64,000 nucleotides of DNA from Winogradskyella endarachnes (lineage in GTDB: Bacteria > Bacteroidota > Bacteroidia > Flavobacteriales > Flavobacteriaceae), in assembly GCF_009741275.1 (NCBI RefSeq), contig NZ_WOWS01000003.1:434001-498000 (forward strand), in the 5' to 3' direction. A model generated the notes under the pieces. That model saw nothing but the letters and a program-made list of their open reading frames with translations. It was not told the origin of the DNA and made no database searches. Made by a program: the position numbers and the translations under genes. Below, piece by piece: positions 25,916 to 35,917 of the stretch (the stretch's first letter is position 1; every line of letters begins with the position of its first letter).

Positions 25916-27205
25916 ATGACTGTTGATGTAGTTATAATAATAAGTACACTTATACTTTCAGCCTTTTTTTCGGGTATGGAAATTGCTTTTGTATCTGCTA
26001 ATAAAATTCATATAGAGTTAGAGAAGAAACAAGGTGATTTTTTAGGTAAAATATTAGGAAAACTCACAGCAAGACCTTCTAAATACATTGCCACTATGCT
26101 TATTGGCAATAACATTGCTTTAGTTATCTATGGTTTTAAAATGGGAGATCTTTTGGTGAGCTGGTTTCAATCTATGTTGCCATTAGATAGCTCTACATTA
26201 ACATACCTGTTTACAGATTTACAATTATTAACGCAGACTATAATTTCTACCTTAGTTATTTTAATTACAGCTGAGTTTTTGCCTAAAGTGTTCTTTCAAA
26301 TTTATTCAAATTCTCTTTTAAAGGTTTTAGCATTTCCAACATATATATTTTATGTGCTTTTTTCATGGATTTCAGATTTTGTAATTTGGATTTCAGATGC
26401 GGTTTTAAAATATGTTTTTAAAGCAGGAGGTGAAGATGTTGCCTTGGCAATGACCAAAGTAGAGTTAGGAAACTATATTAGTGAACAAATGGAGTCTGTT
26501 GAGGATCACGATGAAGTAGATAGTGAAATTCAGATTTTTCAAAATGCACTAGAATTCTCAGATGTAAAAGCACGTGAAGTGATGGTGCCACGTACAGAAA
26601 TTACTGCTGTTGATATTTCTGAATCTATAGAAAACCTCACTCAACTTTTTATTGAATCTGGCCGAACCAAGATTATTGTTTATAAAGATAGTATCGATGA
26701 TATTTTAGGTTACGTGCATTCTTTTGAATTGTTTAAAAAACCAAAATCTATAAAATCTATAATTATACCTGTAGGCTTTGTACCAGAAACAATTTTTATA
26801 AAAGATGTTTTAAATATTCTTACAAAAAAACGTAAAAGTATAGCAGTTGTTATTGATGAGTATGGTGGAACTTCTGGTATTATGACTGTTGAGGATATTA
26901 TAGAGGAATTATTTGGGGAAATTGAGGATGAGCATGATACTATTGAAATGGTAGAAGAACAACTAGATGACAATACATATAAATTTTCTGCTAGGTTAGA
27001 GGTAGATTATATTAATGAAACTTATAAATTAAATCTTCCTGAAAGTGAAAATTATGAAACCTTAGGTGGATTAATTGTAAATACAACAGAGGAAATTCCA
27101 CAAGAAAACGAGGACGTTCTTATCGATAATTTTAAGTTTACTATTACGGAAGTTTCCTCTACCAAAATAAATGAAGTTCTTTTAAAAATACGCGAAGTAG
27201 ATTAA
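25916..27205 (+). CDS. CNNM/CorC (HlyC) family membrane protein with CBS domains
   Basis: The 429-residue protein has an N-terminal DUF21/CNNM membrane domain of several segments (about 1-165), a CBS pair (about 205-335, starting after AREVMVPRTEI) and a C-terminal CorC_HlyC domain (about 350-425). VIDEYGGTSGIMTVEDIIEE is the conserved second CBS stretch. Such proteins are linked to magnesium or other cation efflux. In flavobacteria this type includes the gliding protein GldE, but nothing here proves that role. The frame starts with ATG at 25916, four bases after the previous stop. Confidence 0.85.
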   Translation: MTVDVVIIISTLILSAFFSGMEIAFVSANKIHIELEKKQGDFLGKILGKLTARPSKYIATMLIGNNIALVIYGFKMGDLLVSWFQSMLPLDSSTLTYLFTDLQLLTQTIISTLVILITAEFLPKVFFQIYSNSLLKVLAFPTYIFYVLFSWISDFVIWISDAVLKYVFKAGGEDVALAMTKVELGNYISEQMESVEDHDEVDSEIQIFQNALEFSDVKAREVMVPRTEITAVDISESIENLTQLFIESGRTKIIVYKDSIDDILGYVHSFELFKKPKSIKSIIIPVGFVPETIFIKDVLNILTKKRKSIAVVIDEYGGTSGIMTVEDIIEELFGEIEDEHDTIEMVEEQLDDNTYKFSARLEVDYINETYKLNLPESENYETLGGLIVNTTEEIPQENEDVLIDNFKFTITEVSSTKINEVLLKIREVD

Positions 27206-27312
27206 TACAACTACTTCATTTATAAAAACTGCGTTACTCCTTTTATTATTTACTAGAAAATAGTATTTTCGCGGACTTATTTACACCAAAATAAACAATA
27301 CATACAAAGACT

Positions 27313-29460
27313 ATGGCAGTTTTAAATAAAATTAGACAACGATCTCTAGTGTTAATTTTTGTAATAGCAATGGCATTATTTGCATTTGTTATTGGAGATT
27401 TATTTAAAAATTCTTCTGTATTTTCAGGAGGTTCTCAAGATGTTGTTGCTACAATTAACGGTAAAGATATCAATCGTGTTGAGTTTCAGCAAAAAGTAAA
27501 AAACTACCAAGACGGTTCTGGTGGAAGACAAACCTCTACACAAGCTATGAATACAATTTACAACCAAGAGCTTCGTAAAATTGTATTACAATCTGAATTT
27601 GATAAATTAGGGTTATCGGTTGAAAAAGATGAAATGAGAGATTTGTTAAAAACGAGCTTTTCTTCTTATCCAGAATTTCAAGATGAAAATGGAAATTTTG
27701 ATGTAAATCGTTTAAATGGATTCATTTCTAACCTAAAAGATTTAAATGGCGCTACTGCACCTCTTGGAAACTTTTTAGTTAATTACGATAGTTGGACAAA
27801 CAATGAGCAATCTATTGCTGCAAATGCTGTTCAGCAAACGTATTATAATATGATTAAAGCTGGTATTAGTACCACAATTTCAGAAGCTGAAGCTGATTAT
27901 TATGGAGATGCTAAAACTAGAGATGTACGTTATGTACAAATTCCTTATACATCAATCGCAGATAGCTTAGTAACGGTTTCTAAAAGTGATATTCAATCTT
28001 ATATAAATGACCATAAAGATGAATATGAAGCTGAAGCCAGTAGAGAGGTGGTTTATGTAGAATTTAAAGAAGTAGCTTCTAAAGAAGATGAAGCGCAAAT
28101 AAAAGCTGATTTATTGGCTTTAAAAGCGGATAGAAATGAATATAACGAAAGTAGTAAGAATACTGAAACAATCCCTGGATTTGATTCTGCAAAAGACATA
28201 GAAGAGTTTGTTAACACGTACTCAGATATAAAATACAATGACTCTTTTTTAAGAGCAGCAGAATTACCAGCTGTAGCTAAAGACACATTATTCAAATTAA
28301 ATGTTGGTGATTATTACGGTCCTTACAAAGATGGTGAATATTATAAGCTATCTAAAGTTATTGCTACTAAGCAATTGCCAGATTCTGTAAAAGTTCGTCA
28401 TATATTAATACCTAATATTGGTGGGCAGAGAGCAGATGCATCTGTAACTAAAACACCAGAAGAAGCAAAGAAAACTGCAGATAGTATCTTAGCTAAAATT
28501 AAAAATGGTACTAAGTTTATGGATTTATTAGAATTATCTTCTGATAAAGTAAGTAACGAAAAAGATGGAGAGATTGAATTTGACTATAAAGCAGGAATGG
28601 CTCCAGAATTTAAAGCTTATGCTTTTGATAATAAAGTAGGTGATGTTGATGTTGTACAAACGTCATTTGGTTACCACGTCATTGAAATATTAGACCAAAA
28701 GAGTTTTAATAATACAGTTAAAGTTGCAACTATAGCAGATAAGATAGAACCTTCAGATGCTACGTTACAAGAGGTGTTTAATAAAATGTCTAAGTTCGAA
28801 ATAGCTGCAAAAGATGGTGATTTTAATGCATTAGCAAAAGAGCGTGATTTAACAGTTAAGCCAATTTCTTTTAAAGCCTTAGATGAAAATATTCCTGGCT
28901 TAGGTAGTCAGAGAGAAGTTGTACGTTGGTCTTTTGATGAAGATACTGAAACTGGAGATTTTAAAAACTTTTCAATTTCTAACTTTGGTTACATAGTGGC
29001 TAAAGTGGTTGAGAAAAAGGAGAAAGGATTAATGAGTACAGAAGATGCTTCAATTACAGCTTTACCAATTATTAGAAATGAAAAGAAAGCAAAATTGATC
29101 CGCGAAAAAATAAAAAGTACTACAGTTGCAGATATTGCTACTAACCAAGGCGTGAGTCCAAGATCAGCAGCAGCAATTACTTTAAAAAACACAACGCTTT
29201 CTGGAGCAGGTGTTGAGCCTAAAGTAGTAGGTGCAGCATTTGGTTTAGCAGAAGGTGGAACATCGCAACCAATTGATGGTGAAAAAGGTGTCTATATTAT
29301 AGAAGTAACCAAAATTAATGAAGCTACCAAATTAGATAATTACACGTCTATAATGAATAGATTAAACAATGAGCGTAGAGCAGCAGCACAGACTGCAGTG
29401 TATAATGCATTAGAAAAAGCGGCTGATATTGAAGATAATAGAGCAAAAACAGTTTACTAA
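27313..29460 (+). CDS. PpiD-like periplasmic peptidyl-prolyl isomerase/chaperone
   Basis: The 715-residue protein has one N-terminal membrane anchor (about 12-30), then a SurA_N-like chaperone region, and a parvulin-type PPIase domain at about 355-465 starting VRHILIPN and ending near TSFGYHVIEIL. A second, weaker parvulin-like region may lie further on. This arrangement matches PpiD, the inner-membrane folding factor for outer-membrane proteins. It lies directly after the LptC/CNNM genes and ends before a strong bidirectional terminator. Confidence 0.88.
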   Translation: MAVLNKIRQRSLVLIFVIAMALFAFVIGDLFKNSSVFSGGSQDVVATINGKDINRVEFQQKVKNYQDGSGGRQTSTQAMNTIYNQELRKIVLQSEFDKLGLSVEKDEMRDLLKTSFSSYPEFQDENGNFDVNRLNGFISNLKDLNGATAPLGNFLVNYDSWTNNEQSIAANAVQQTYYNMIKAGISTTISEAEADYYGDAKTRDVRYVQIPYTSIADSLVTVSKSDIQSYINDHKDEYEAEASREVVYVEFKEVASKEDEAQIKADLLALKADRNEYNESSKNTETIPGFDSAKDIEEFVNTYSDIKYNDSFLRAAELPAVAKDTLFKLNVGDYYGPYKDGEYYKLSKVIATKQLPDSVKVRHILIPNIGGQRADASVTKTPEEAKKTADSILAKIKNGTKFMDLLELSSDKVSNEKDGEIEFDYKAGMAPEFKAYAFDNKVGDVDVVQTSFGYHVIEILDQKSFNNTVKVATIADKIEPSDATLQEVFNKMSKFEIAAKDGDFNALAKERDLTVKPISFKALDENIPGLGSQREVVRWSFDEDTETGDFKNFSISNFGYIVAKVVEKKEKGLMSTEDASITALPIIRNEKKAKLIREKIKSTTVADIATNQGVSPRSAAAITLKNTTLSGAGVEPKVVGAAFGLAEGGTSQPIDGEKGVYIIEVTKINEATKLDNYTSIMNRLNNERRAAAQTAVYNALEKAADIEDNRAKTVY

Positions 29461-29481
29461 ATAGATTGTTTTAAGAGATAT

Positions 29482-29517
29482 AAAAAAGGCTTTACACATT
29501 GTAAAGCCTTTTTTTAT
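29482..29517. terminator. Bidirectional terminator between ppiD-like gene and GHMP kinase
   Basis: AAAGGCTTTAC and GTAAAGCCTTT form a perfect 11-bp stem around ACATT, with A-runs before and T-runs after it. It serves both convergent transcripts. Confidence 0.9.
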
Positions 29518-29563
29518 CGATAAAGGTAAGATCAAATCTAAAATTGATTTTAACTAAATTGCC

Positions 29564-30496
29564 TTATAAAATCATATCATTATAAGATATCACAGTATCT
29601 AGTTCTTTTGCTTTAAAATAATCAGTTGGATTACGGTTAGAGGTTACCAATACAAAATCACCTCCCCAAGCACCTAAGCTTTTTACAGCACCTTTAAAAT
29701 CTGAAAACAAACGTTTTTTAATAGGTTCTTGTTGTATAAGATTACCAATTAGAGTTTCATGGGTATTTATTAAGTCTTCAAATTCTAGAAGAGACTTACA
29801 TGTGCTCATGGCTTCTGTAACGTTATTAATAGTACTTATAATTTCACTATTAATTCTATTTAGTTTTTTATAAGCCGAAATACCATCTCTACTATTTTGC
29901 TTCTGATTAAGGTACACAAAATACAAATTGTTTTTAAATTTAGGTTTAAAATCAACAGGAGTAACTAATGGTTGTTTATCATTTTGAAGTTGAAAATTTA
30001 TAGGAGTATCATTTTGTGCACATGCAATATCATAACCGCTACCACCAAAAGTTTTTTCTAATAACTGAAAAGCATTGACATTAGCCCAATCAGCAATATT
30101 ATTTATTAACGTAGAAGACGTACCTAAACCCCAAAGTCTATTAAAATCTTGATGCGTTGTTATATCAAAACCTGGATGTTTAGATAAAAATTCAGGATTC
30201 AAATTTTGAGTTGCTTTTAGTATGTCTATAAGTCTCTTAGAAATGTCATTATTTAAAGCTGATGTTACATTGAGCCCATAAGATGTGTTTTTAATAGAAA
30301 AGACATCTTCAAACCAAATATCTTCTAGTTCATTAAAACTTTTCCAATTAATAGTGTTAGAATCATTTTGAGTAACCTTTAAACTTTGACCATATTTTGT
30401 TGGTATAGCTAAAGCCTTTGCGCCATCTAAAACAGCATATTCTGCGGTGAGTAATAATTTTCCGTTACTTCTATATGATTGTGTTGAATTGCTCAA
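29564..30496 (-). CDS. GHMP-family kinase, probable mevalonate-pathway kinase
   Basis: A 310-residue GHMP kinase. Motif 1 is GKLLLTAEYAVLDGA (13-27) and the ATP loop is GLGTSSTLI. A substrate motif GGSGYDIACA follows, while the C-terminal motif 3 is altered to GAWGGDF. It is encoded nine bases downstream of HMG-CoA reductase, so it most likely phosphorylates mevalonate or phosphomevalonate for isoprenoid synthesis. Which of the two is not decided by sequence. Confidence 0.8.
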   Translation of the reverse strand: MSNSTQSYRSNGKLLLTAEYAVLDGAKALAIPTKYGQSLKVTQNDSNTINWKSFNELEDIWFEDVFSIKNTSYGLNVTSALNNDISKRLIDILKATQNLNPEFLSKHPGFDITTHQDFNRLWGLGTSSTLINNIADWANVNAFQLLEKTFGGSGYDIACAQNDTPINFQLQNDKQPLVTPVDFKPKFKNNLYFVYLNQKQNSRDGISAYKKLNRINSEIISTINNVTEAMSTCKSLLEFEDLINTHETLIGNLIQQEPIKKRLFSDFKGAVKSLGAWGGDFVLVTSNRNPTDYFKAKELDTVISYNDMIL

Positions 30497-30504
30497 TACT
30501 CTGT

Positions 30505-31821
30505 TTACTTTCTTAAATTTTTAATAGCCTCTTCTACCAAACTGTGAGAAACTACATTTGTTTTAAAATGTTCAATAAGTTGTGATTTTTCAAGGTCAGT
30601 CGCTTCAAATTGATTTAATATATTCATTAAATGCATTTTCATATGGCCTTCTTGTATACCTGTTGTCGTTAAAGATTTTACAGCTCCAAAATTTTGAGCT
30701 AAACCAGCAACAGCTACAATTTTCATTAAATCTTTAGCTGTTGGTTTTTGTAGTAGCTCTAAGGCGAATTTAACCAGAGGATGAATGCTTGTTAATCCGC
30801 CAACAGTGCCAAGCGCTAATGGAATTTCTATCCAAAATTTAAATATACCATCATTTACACTACAGTGCGTTAGGCTAGTGTAACTTCCATCTTTAGCGGC
30901 ATAAGCGTGTACGCCTGCTTCTACGGCTCTAAAATCATTACCAGTTGCTAAAACAACGGCATCTATACCATTCATAATACCTTTGTTGTGCGTTACAGCT
31001 CTGTAAGGTTCAATTTTTGCTATATCTACGGCTTGCTTAAATTTTAGGGCAAACTCTTCAGGATTTGGAATGTCTTTACTTTTTAAATCTTCCACCTTAC
31101 ATGAAACCTCTGCACGCACCACACATTCTGGTACGTAATTCGATAGAATACTCATTACAATACTGAGGTGCTTTTCTTGTTCATTAAAGGCATCAAAAAG
31201 AAGCGCTTCAGATTTAAAAGTTGAGGCAAATTGCTCTAAACACGTGTTAATGAAATTTGCACCCATAGCATCCATAGTTTCAAAAGTAGCATGGAGCTGG
31301 TAATAGTTTGGTAAATCTTCTGCTTTATTACGTAATTCAATGTCTAAAATACCTCCACCTCTGCGTTCCATACTTTTAGTTATGGCGGCTGTATCACTTA
31401 TTAGTTTTGGCTTAATATGAGCAAAAAATGCTTCTAATTTTTTAGAATCACCGTTATATATAAAATGAACTTGACCAATTTTTTCGGTAGAAATTACTTG
31501 AGCTTTAAAACCACCACGTTCTAGCCAAAACTTAGCAGCCTTGCTTGCGGCAGCAACCACAGAACTTTCTTCAATTGCCATAGGAATGGCATAAAAGGTT
31601 TCGTTTATTAAAAAGTTTGGAGCAATGCCTAAAGGTAAATAGTAATTGGTGATGGTGTTTTCAATAAATTCATCATGCAATTTTTGAAGTTTTTCATTAG
31701 TATTCCAATAACATTCTACAAGTGCTTTTGCATTATCTTTTTCCGTAAAATACGTGTCTAAAAGCCACTCAATCTTTTGAGATTTAGAAAGCTTTGAAAA
31801 GCCAGAAATGGTCTTTTGCAT
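30505..31821 (-). CDS. Hydroxymethylglutaryl-CoA reductase, class II
   Basis: The 438-residue enzyme makes mevalonate from HMG-CoA. Catalytic signatures of class II enzymes are visible: a glutamate in MAIEESSVVAAASKAA, a lysine in THNKGIMNG, an aspartate in ATGNDFRAVEAG, and a histidine in EGHMKMH near the C-terminus. There is no membrane anchor. Class II enzymes of Pseudomonas mevalonii degrade mevalonate, but beside a GHMP kinase this copy is more likely biosynthetic. The 240-base gap to the divergent DPP gene contains the promoters. Confidence 0.92.
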   Translation of the reverse strand: MQKTISGFSKLSKSQKIEWLLDTYFTEKDNAKALVECYWNTNEKLQKLHDEFIENTITNYYLPLGIAPNFLINETFYAIPMAIEESSVVAAASKAAKFWLERGGFKAQVISTEKIGQVHFIYNGDSKKLEAFFAHIKPKLISDTAAITKSMERRGGGILDIELRNKAEDLPNYYQLHATFETMDAMGANFINTCLEQFASTFKSEALLFDAFNEQEKHLSIVMSILSNYVPECVVRAEVSCKVEDLKSKDIPNPEEFALKFKQAVDIAKIEPYRAVTHNKGIMNGIDAVVLATGNDFRAVEAGVHAYAAKDGSYTSLTHCSVNDGIFKFWIEIPLALGTVGGLTSIHPLVKFALELLQKPTAKDLMKIVAVAGLAQNFGAVKSLTTTGIQEGHMKMHLMNILNQFEATDLEKSQLIEHFKTNVVSHSLVEEAIKNLRK

Positions 31822-32062
31822 ATAGGTTTTATTTTTATAAAAAACAAAGATACTAGGATTGGTATAAAAATGGTTGTAATTAATATTCTAAATGCCGATT
31901 TACTGTTAATATTAGCGATTTTTTGCATAATTTTTAGTAAACTTGGCATTGGTCTAATAAAATAAGAATTTTATAAATAGCATCTGCTTAAATTGCGCAA
32001 TTTGTCTGAGTTAAAATTAAAAGACAAGTAGCATTTGTTGTTTAAAGCATTAATATAAATAC

Positions 32063-34264
32063 ATGAAATTAAGACACTTTATTGCAATTATTGGTTTTAC
32101 AATAACCACATTAGTTTTTTCACAACAAAAACAAATTACGCTACAAGACATTTGGACTGGAGAATTTAGAACAGAAGGCATGCAGGCTTTGCATTCTATG
32201 GCAAACGGAAATCAGTATTCGGTTTTAAATTTTAATAGGCAAGACAGAACCTCAACAATAGATATTTACGATTATAAAACGTTAGAAAAAGTGAAAACCT
32301 TAATCTCATCAGCAGATATAGCTGAGATTCAAGGTTTTTTTGATTATTCGTTTAATGAAAATGAAACAAAAATAATCTTAACCACTAAGTCTAGACCTGT
32401 ATTTAGACGTTCTACGTTAGGTGAATATTATATTTATGACATCGCTTCTAAAAAGGTTGTAAAAGTATCTGACGATTTAGTGCAAGAACCAACTTTATCA
32501 CCAGATGGTACTAAAGTAGCATATGGCTTTGAAAATAACTTGTACGTTAAGGATTTAAAATCTGGTAAGGTGTCGCAAATTACAACTGATGGTGAAAAGA
32601 ATAAAATTATAAATGGCATTACGGATTGGGTGTATGAAGAAGAATTTAGTTTTGTAAGAGCTTTCGATTGGAATGCAGACAGTAACCAAATAGCATTTAT
32701 TAGATTTGATGAAACAAATGTGCCAGAATTTTCAATGGATGTTTATGGTTCTGATTTGTACCAAACACAGCACGTGTTTAAATATCCAAAAGCAGGTGAG
32801 GAAAACTCTAAAGTGTCTTTGCATTTATACAATTTAAACTCTAAAAAAGTTGAAGAATTAAAAGTAGATAAAACTTACCAAGATTTTTATATTCCGAGAT
32901 TAGAATGGACCAACGAAGCTAATGTGTTAAGTGTTCAATTTATGAATCGTCATCAAAACGAGTTAGACCTTTGGATGATTGATACAAAGACGATGACTTC
33001 ACAAAAGGTGTTAGGCGAAAAGGACAAGGCGTACATTGATGTTACTTTTAATTTAACTTTTTTAGAAGATAATAGCTTTATCTGGACGAGTGAATTAGAT
33101 GGTTTCAATCATATCTATCACTATGCTAAAAACGGAAAGTTAATTAACCAAGTAACCAAAGGGAATTGGGAAGTAACTAATTATTATGGTTTTAATGAAA
33201 AAGCAAACACTATATATTTTCAATCTACAGAAAATGGTTCTATAAATAGAGATGTGTATTCAATAAAACTAAATGGAAAGAGTAAAAAGCGTTTAACTCA
33301 AAAAGACGGAACTAACAGTGCAGCGTTTAGTGCAGATTTTACTTATTTTATAAATACCTTTTCTAGTGCAACAACACCTTATGAATATACTTTAGTAGAT
33401 GCCAAAAAGGGTGAAATAGTTAAGAATATAAAGGATAATAAAAGGTTAGTAGAACAGTTAAAAGGTTATGTATTATCTAAAAAAGAATTTAGTACTATTT
33501 CTATAAATGGTAATAATTTAAATATGTGGACTATTAAACCCGCAAATTTCGATGCTAATAAAACCTATCCATTATTTATGTATCAATATTCAGGTCCAGG
33601 TTCTCAGCAAGTCGCTAACCGTTGGAATGGTGCAAATGATTACTGGTATCAAATGTTAGCTCAACAAGGTTATATCGTTGTTTGTATTGATGGAAGAGGA
33701 ACAGGTTTTAAAGGTGCTGACTTTAAAAAAGTAACCCAAAACGAATTGGGTAAATACGAAGTAGAAGACCAAATTGAAGCGGCAAAACAACTCGGTAAAC
33801 TAGATTATATTGATGCAGAAAGAATTGGTATTTGGGGTTGGAGTTATGGTGGCTTTATGAGTAGTAATGCTTTATTTAAAGGAAACGATGTCTTTAAAAT
33901 GGCTATTGCTGTAGCACCTGTAACAAGCTGGAGATTTTACGATACCATTTATACAGAGCGCTACATGACAACACCACAAGAAAATCCAACTGGTTATGAT
34001 GAAAATTCTCCGATAAATCATGTAGATAAACTTAAGGGTGATTTTCTTTTAATTCATGGTTCTGGTGATGATAATGTACATGTACAAAATACCATGCGTA
34101 TGGTTGAAGCCTTAATTCAAGCCGATAAGCAATTTGAATGGATGATTTATCCAGATAAAAATCATGGAATTTATGGAGGAAATACAAGACTTCACCTATA
34201 TAAAAAGATGACGAATTTTATCCATGAAACATTAGGAGATAAAATTGAAGCTAATAGAGAGTAA
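32063..34264 (+). CDS. Dipeptidyl-peptidase IV family serine protease (S9B)
   Basis: The 733-residue exported protein has a signal peptide ending LVFSQQ. An N-terminal beta-propeller domain (about 30-480) is followed by an alpha/beta hydrolase domain. The nucleophile is Ser594 in GWSYGGFM, with D669/D670 in GSGDDNVH and H701 in KNHGIYGG completing the triad. The propeller contains the conserved WVYEEEF glutamate pair that anchors the peptide N-terminus. It would release X-Pro dipeptides outside the cytoplasm. It precedes two peptide transporters. Confidence 0.93.
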   Translation: MKLRHFIAIIGFTITTLVFSQQKQITLQDIWTGEFRTEGMQALHSMANGNQYSVLNFNRQDRTSTIDIYDYKTLEKVKTLISSADIAEIQGFFDYSFNENETKIILTTKSRPVFRRSTLGEYYIYDIASKKVVKVSDDLVQEPTLSPDGTKVAYGFENNLYVKDLKSGKVSQITTDGEKNKIINGITDWVYEEEFSFVRAFDWNADSNQIAFIRFDETNVPEFSMDVYGSDLYQTQHVFKYPKAGEENSKVSLHLYNLNSKKVEELKVDKTYQDFYIPRLEWTNEANVLSVQFMNRHQNELDLWMIDTKTMTSQKVLGEKDKAYIDVTFNLTFLEDNSFIWTSELDGFNHIYHYAKNGKLINQVTKGNWEVTNYYGFNEKANTIYFQSTENGSINRDVYSIKLNGKSKKRLTQKDGTNSAAFSADFTYFINTFSSATTPYEYTLVDAKKGEIVKNIKDNKRLVEQLKGYVLSKKEFSTISINGNNLNMWTIKPANFDANKTYPLFMYQYSGPGSQQVANRWNGANDYWYQMLAQQGYIVVCIDGRGTGFKGADFKKVTQNELGKYEVEDQIEAAKQLGKLDYIDAERIGIWGWSYGGFMSSNALFKGNDVFKMAIAVAPVTSWRFYDTIYTERYMTTPQENPTGYDENSPINHVDKLKGDFLLIHGSGDDNVHVQNTMRMVEALIQADKQFEWMIYPDKNHGIYGGNTRLHLYKKMTNFIHETLGDKIEANRE

Positions 34265-34312
34265 AATCTATGTTAGATTAAAAAAATACTAACTAACACT
34301 AACTAACAAATT

Positions 34313-35872
34313 ATGTCAAACGCAATTAAACAAGCGCATCAAAAGGAGCTATTTGGGCATCCAATAGGTTTATACGTATTATTTTTCACAGAAATGTGGG
34401 AACGTTTTTCTTATTATGGTATGCGAGCCTTATTAACACTTTATCTAGTTGAAAAGACAACTGCAGATAATCCTGGTTTAGGTTGGTTAGATTCCGAGTC
34501 AATTATGCTGTACGGATGGTACACAATGTTGGTTTATGTAATGTCAATTCCTGGCGGAATGATTGCAGATAAGATATTGGGGCAAAAGAAAGCTGTTCTC
34601 TATGGTGCATTAATATTGGTTGCAGGTCATGGTATTTTAGCCTTTGACCAAATGTGGGCTTTTTATTCTGGTCTAGCTCTAATTATTTTAGGTGTTGGTT
34701 TATTAAAACCAAATATTTCTACCATGGTAGGTGGTTTATACAAACCTGGAGATATTAGAAGAGATAAAGGGTTTAGTATTTTCTACATAGGAATTAATTT
34801 AGGGTCGTTACTAGCAACATTTATTGTTGGTTATGTTGGAGAACAAATTGGTTGGCATTATGGTTTTGGATTAGCCGGAATTGCGATGCTCTTAGGTTTA
34901 GTCGTCTACTTATACGGACAAAAATACCTTGTAACTGTTGGTAATAAACCAACAGAAGAAGATAAAACTACTGATGTTTCAATTGGTAAATTATTAAGTG
35001 ATTTATTTAAATCACCTGTTAATCTTGGTATTGTGGCCTTAATTATGGCTTATGCTGTTTACGCTGGTTTTACGTATAGTGGCGTAGATAGTTGGGGTTA
35101 TACAGCATTATATATTTTTATAGCTGTGGTAGCAGGTATTATGATGATGATTTATAAAAACTTAGAAACTCAAATTTCAAAAGATAGATACTTAGTACTT
35201 TTATTATCCTTTTTAATTGTAATTGTTTTTTGGGGCGCTTTTGAGCAAGCAGGTGGTTTAATGAGTATTTATACAAAAACTAATACAGACCGTGTATTGT
35301 TTGGATGGGAAATACCTGCAACTTGGTTTCAAGGGCTAAACGCAGGTTTCATTATTATTTTTGCTACAGTAGTTGCGGGTTATTGGGCCAAGCGAAAATT
35401 GAAAGGCAAAGAAGCCTCTTCTTTGTTTAAAATGGCAGTTGGTACAATGATAATGGGACTCGGTTTTGTATTTATGATATTTGCAGCGGCAGAATTTAAT
35501 GCTAAAGGTAGCTCCGCAATGTATTGGTTAGTATTAGCCTATTTGTTCCATACTATTGGAGAATTATGTTCGTCTCCTGTAGCCTTATCATTTATTACAA
35601 AATTAGCACCAGTAAAATATGCGTCATTAATGATGGGCGTTTATTTTGCAGCAACCGGACTAGGTAATAAAGTCGCTGGTGTTATTGGCGAATCTGCTTC
35701 AGAATTTGGTGAGTATGCTATCTTTTCGGGTATAACAATTTTCACCGTTGTCTTTGGAATATTAGTAATTTTATTACTTAAACCTTTGAAACGTTTAACA
35801 CATGGTGCTGAAGATAATGAAGTAGAAATGCATGATGACGAAGCTGAAGGTTTCGAACTAGCTGATAATTAA
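34313..35872 (+). CDS. POT-family proton-coupled peptide transporter
   Basis: This 519-residue transporter of the PTR2/POT family (MFS fold) imports di- and tripeptides with protons. The N-terminal segment contains the family motif FTEMWERFSYYGMRALLTLY, and the second PTR2 signature lies near the fifth segment (FSIFYIGINLGSL). About 14 hydrophobic segments are visible. It lies 48 bases after the dipeptidyl-peptidase gene and before a second POT paralogue, so the three probably act on the same peptides. Confidence 0.93.
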   Translation: MSNAIKQAHQKELFGHPIGLYVLFFTEMWERFSYYGMRALLTLYLVEKTTADNPGLGWLDSESIMLYGWYTMLVYVMSIPGGMIADKILGQKKAVLYGALILVAGHGILAFDQMWAFYSGLALIILGVGLLKPNISTMVGGLYKPGDIRRDKGFSIFYIGINLGSLLATFIVGYVGEQIGWHYGFGLAGIAMLLGLVVYLYGQKYLVTVGNKPTEEDKTTDVSIGKLLSDLFKSPVNLGIVALIMAYAVYAGFTYSGVDSWGYTALYIFIAVVAGIMMMIYKNLETQISKDRYLVLLLSFLIVIVFWGAFEQAGGLMSIYTKTNTDRVLFGWEIPATWFQGLNAGFIIIFATVVAGYWAKRKLKGKEASSLFKMAVGTMIMGLGFVFMIFAAAEFNAKGSSAMYWLVLAYLFHTIGELCSSPVALSFITKLAPVKYASLMMGVYFAATGLGNKVAGVIGESASEFGEYAIFSGITIFTVVFGILVILLLKPLKRLTHGAEDNEVEMHDDEAEGFELADN

Positions 35873-35917
35873 AATAACTAACTCTAAAATAAATCCTCCT
35901 AACTAATTAATTTTTAT

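Noticed and set aside
32001-32037. TTTG ... TAGCATTTG as promoter of the DPP-IV gene
   Set aside because: The spacing (24 bases) and the three bases inside TA-n-n-n-TTTG depart from the consensus, so I do not list it as a feature.
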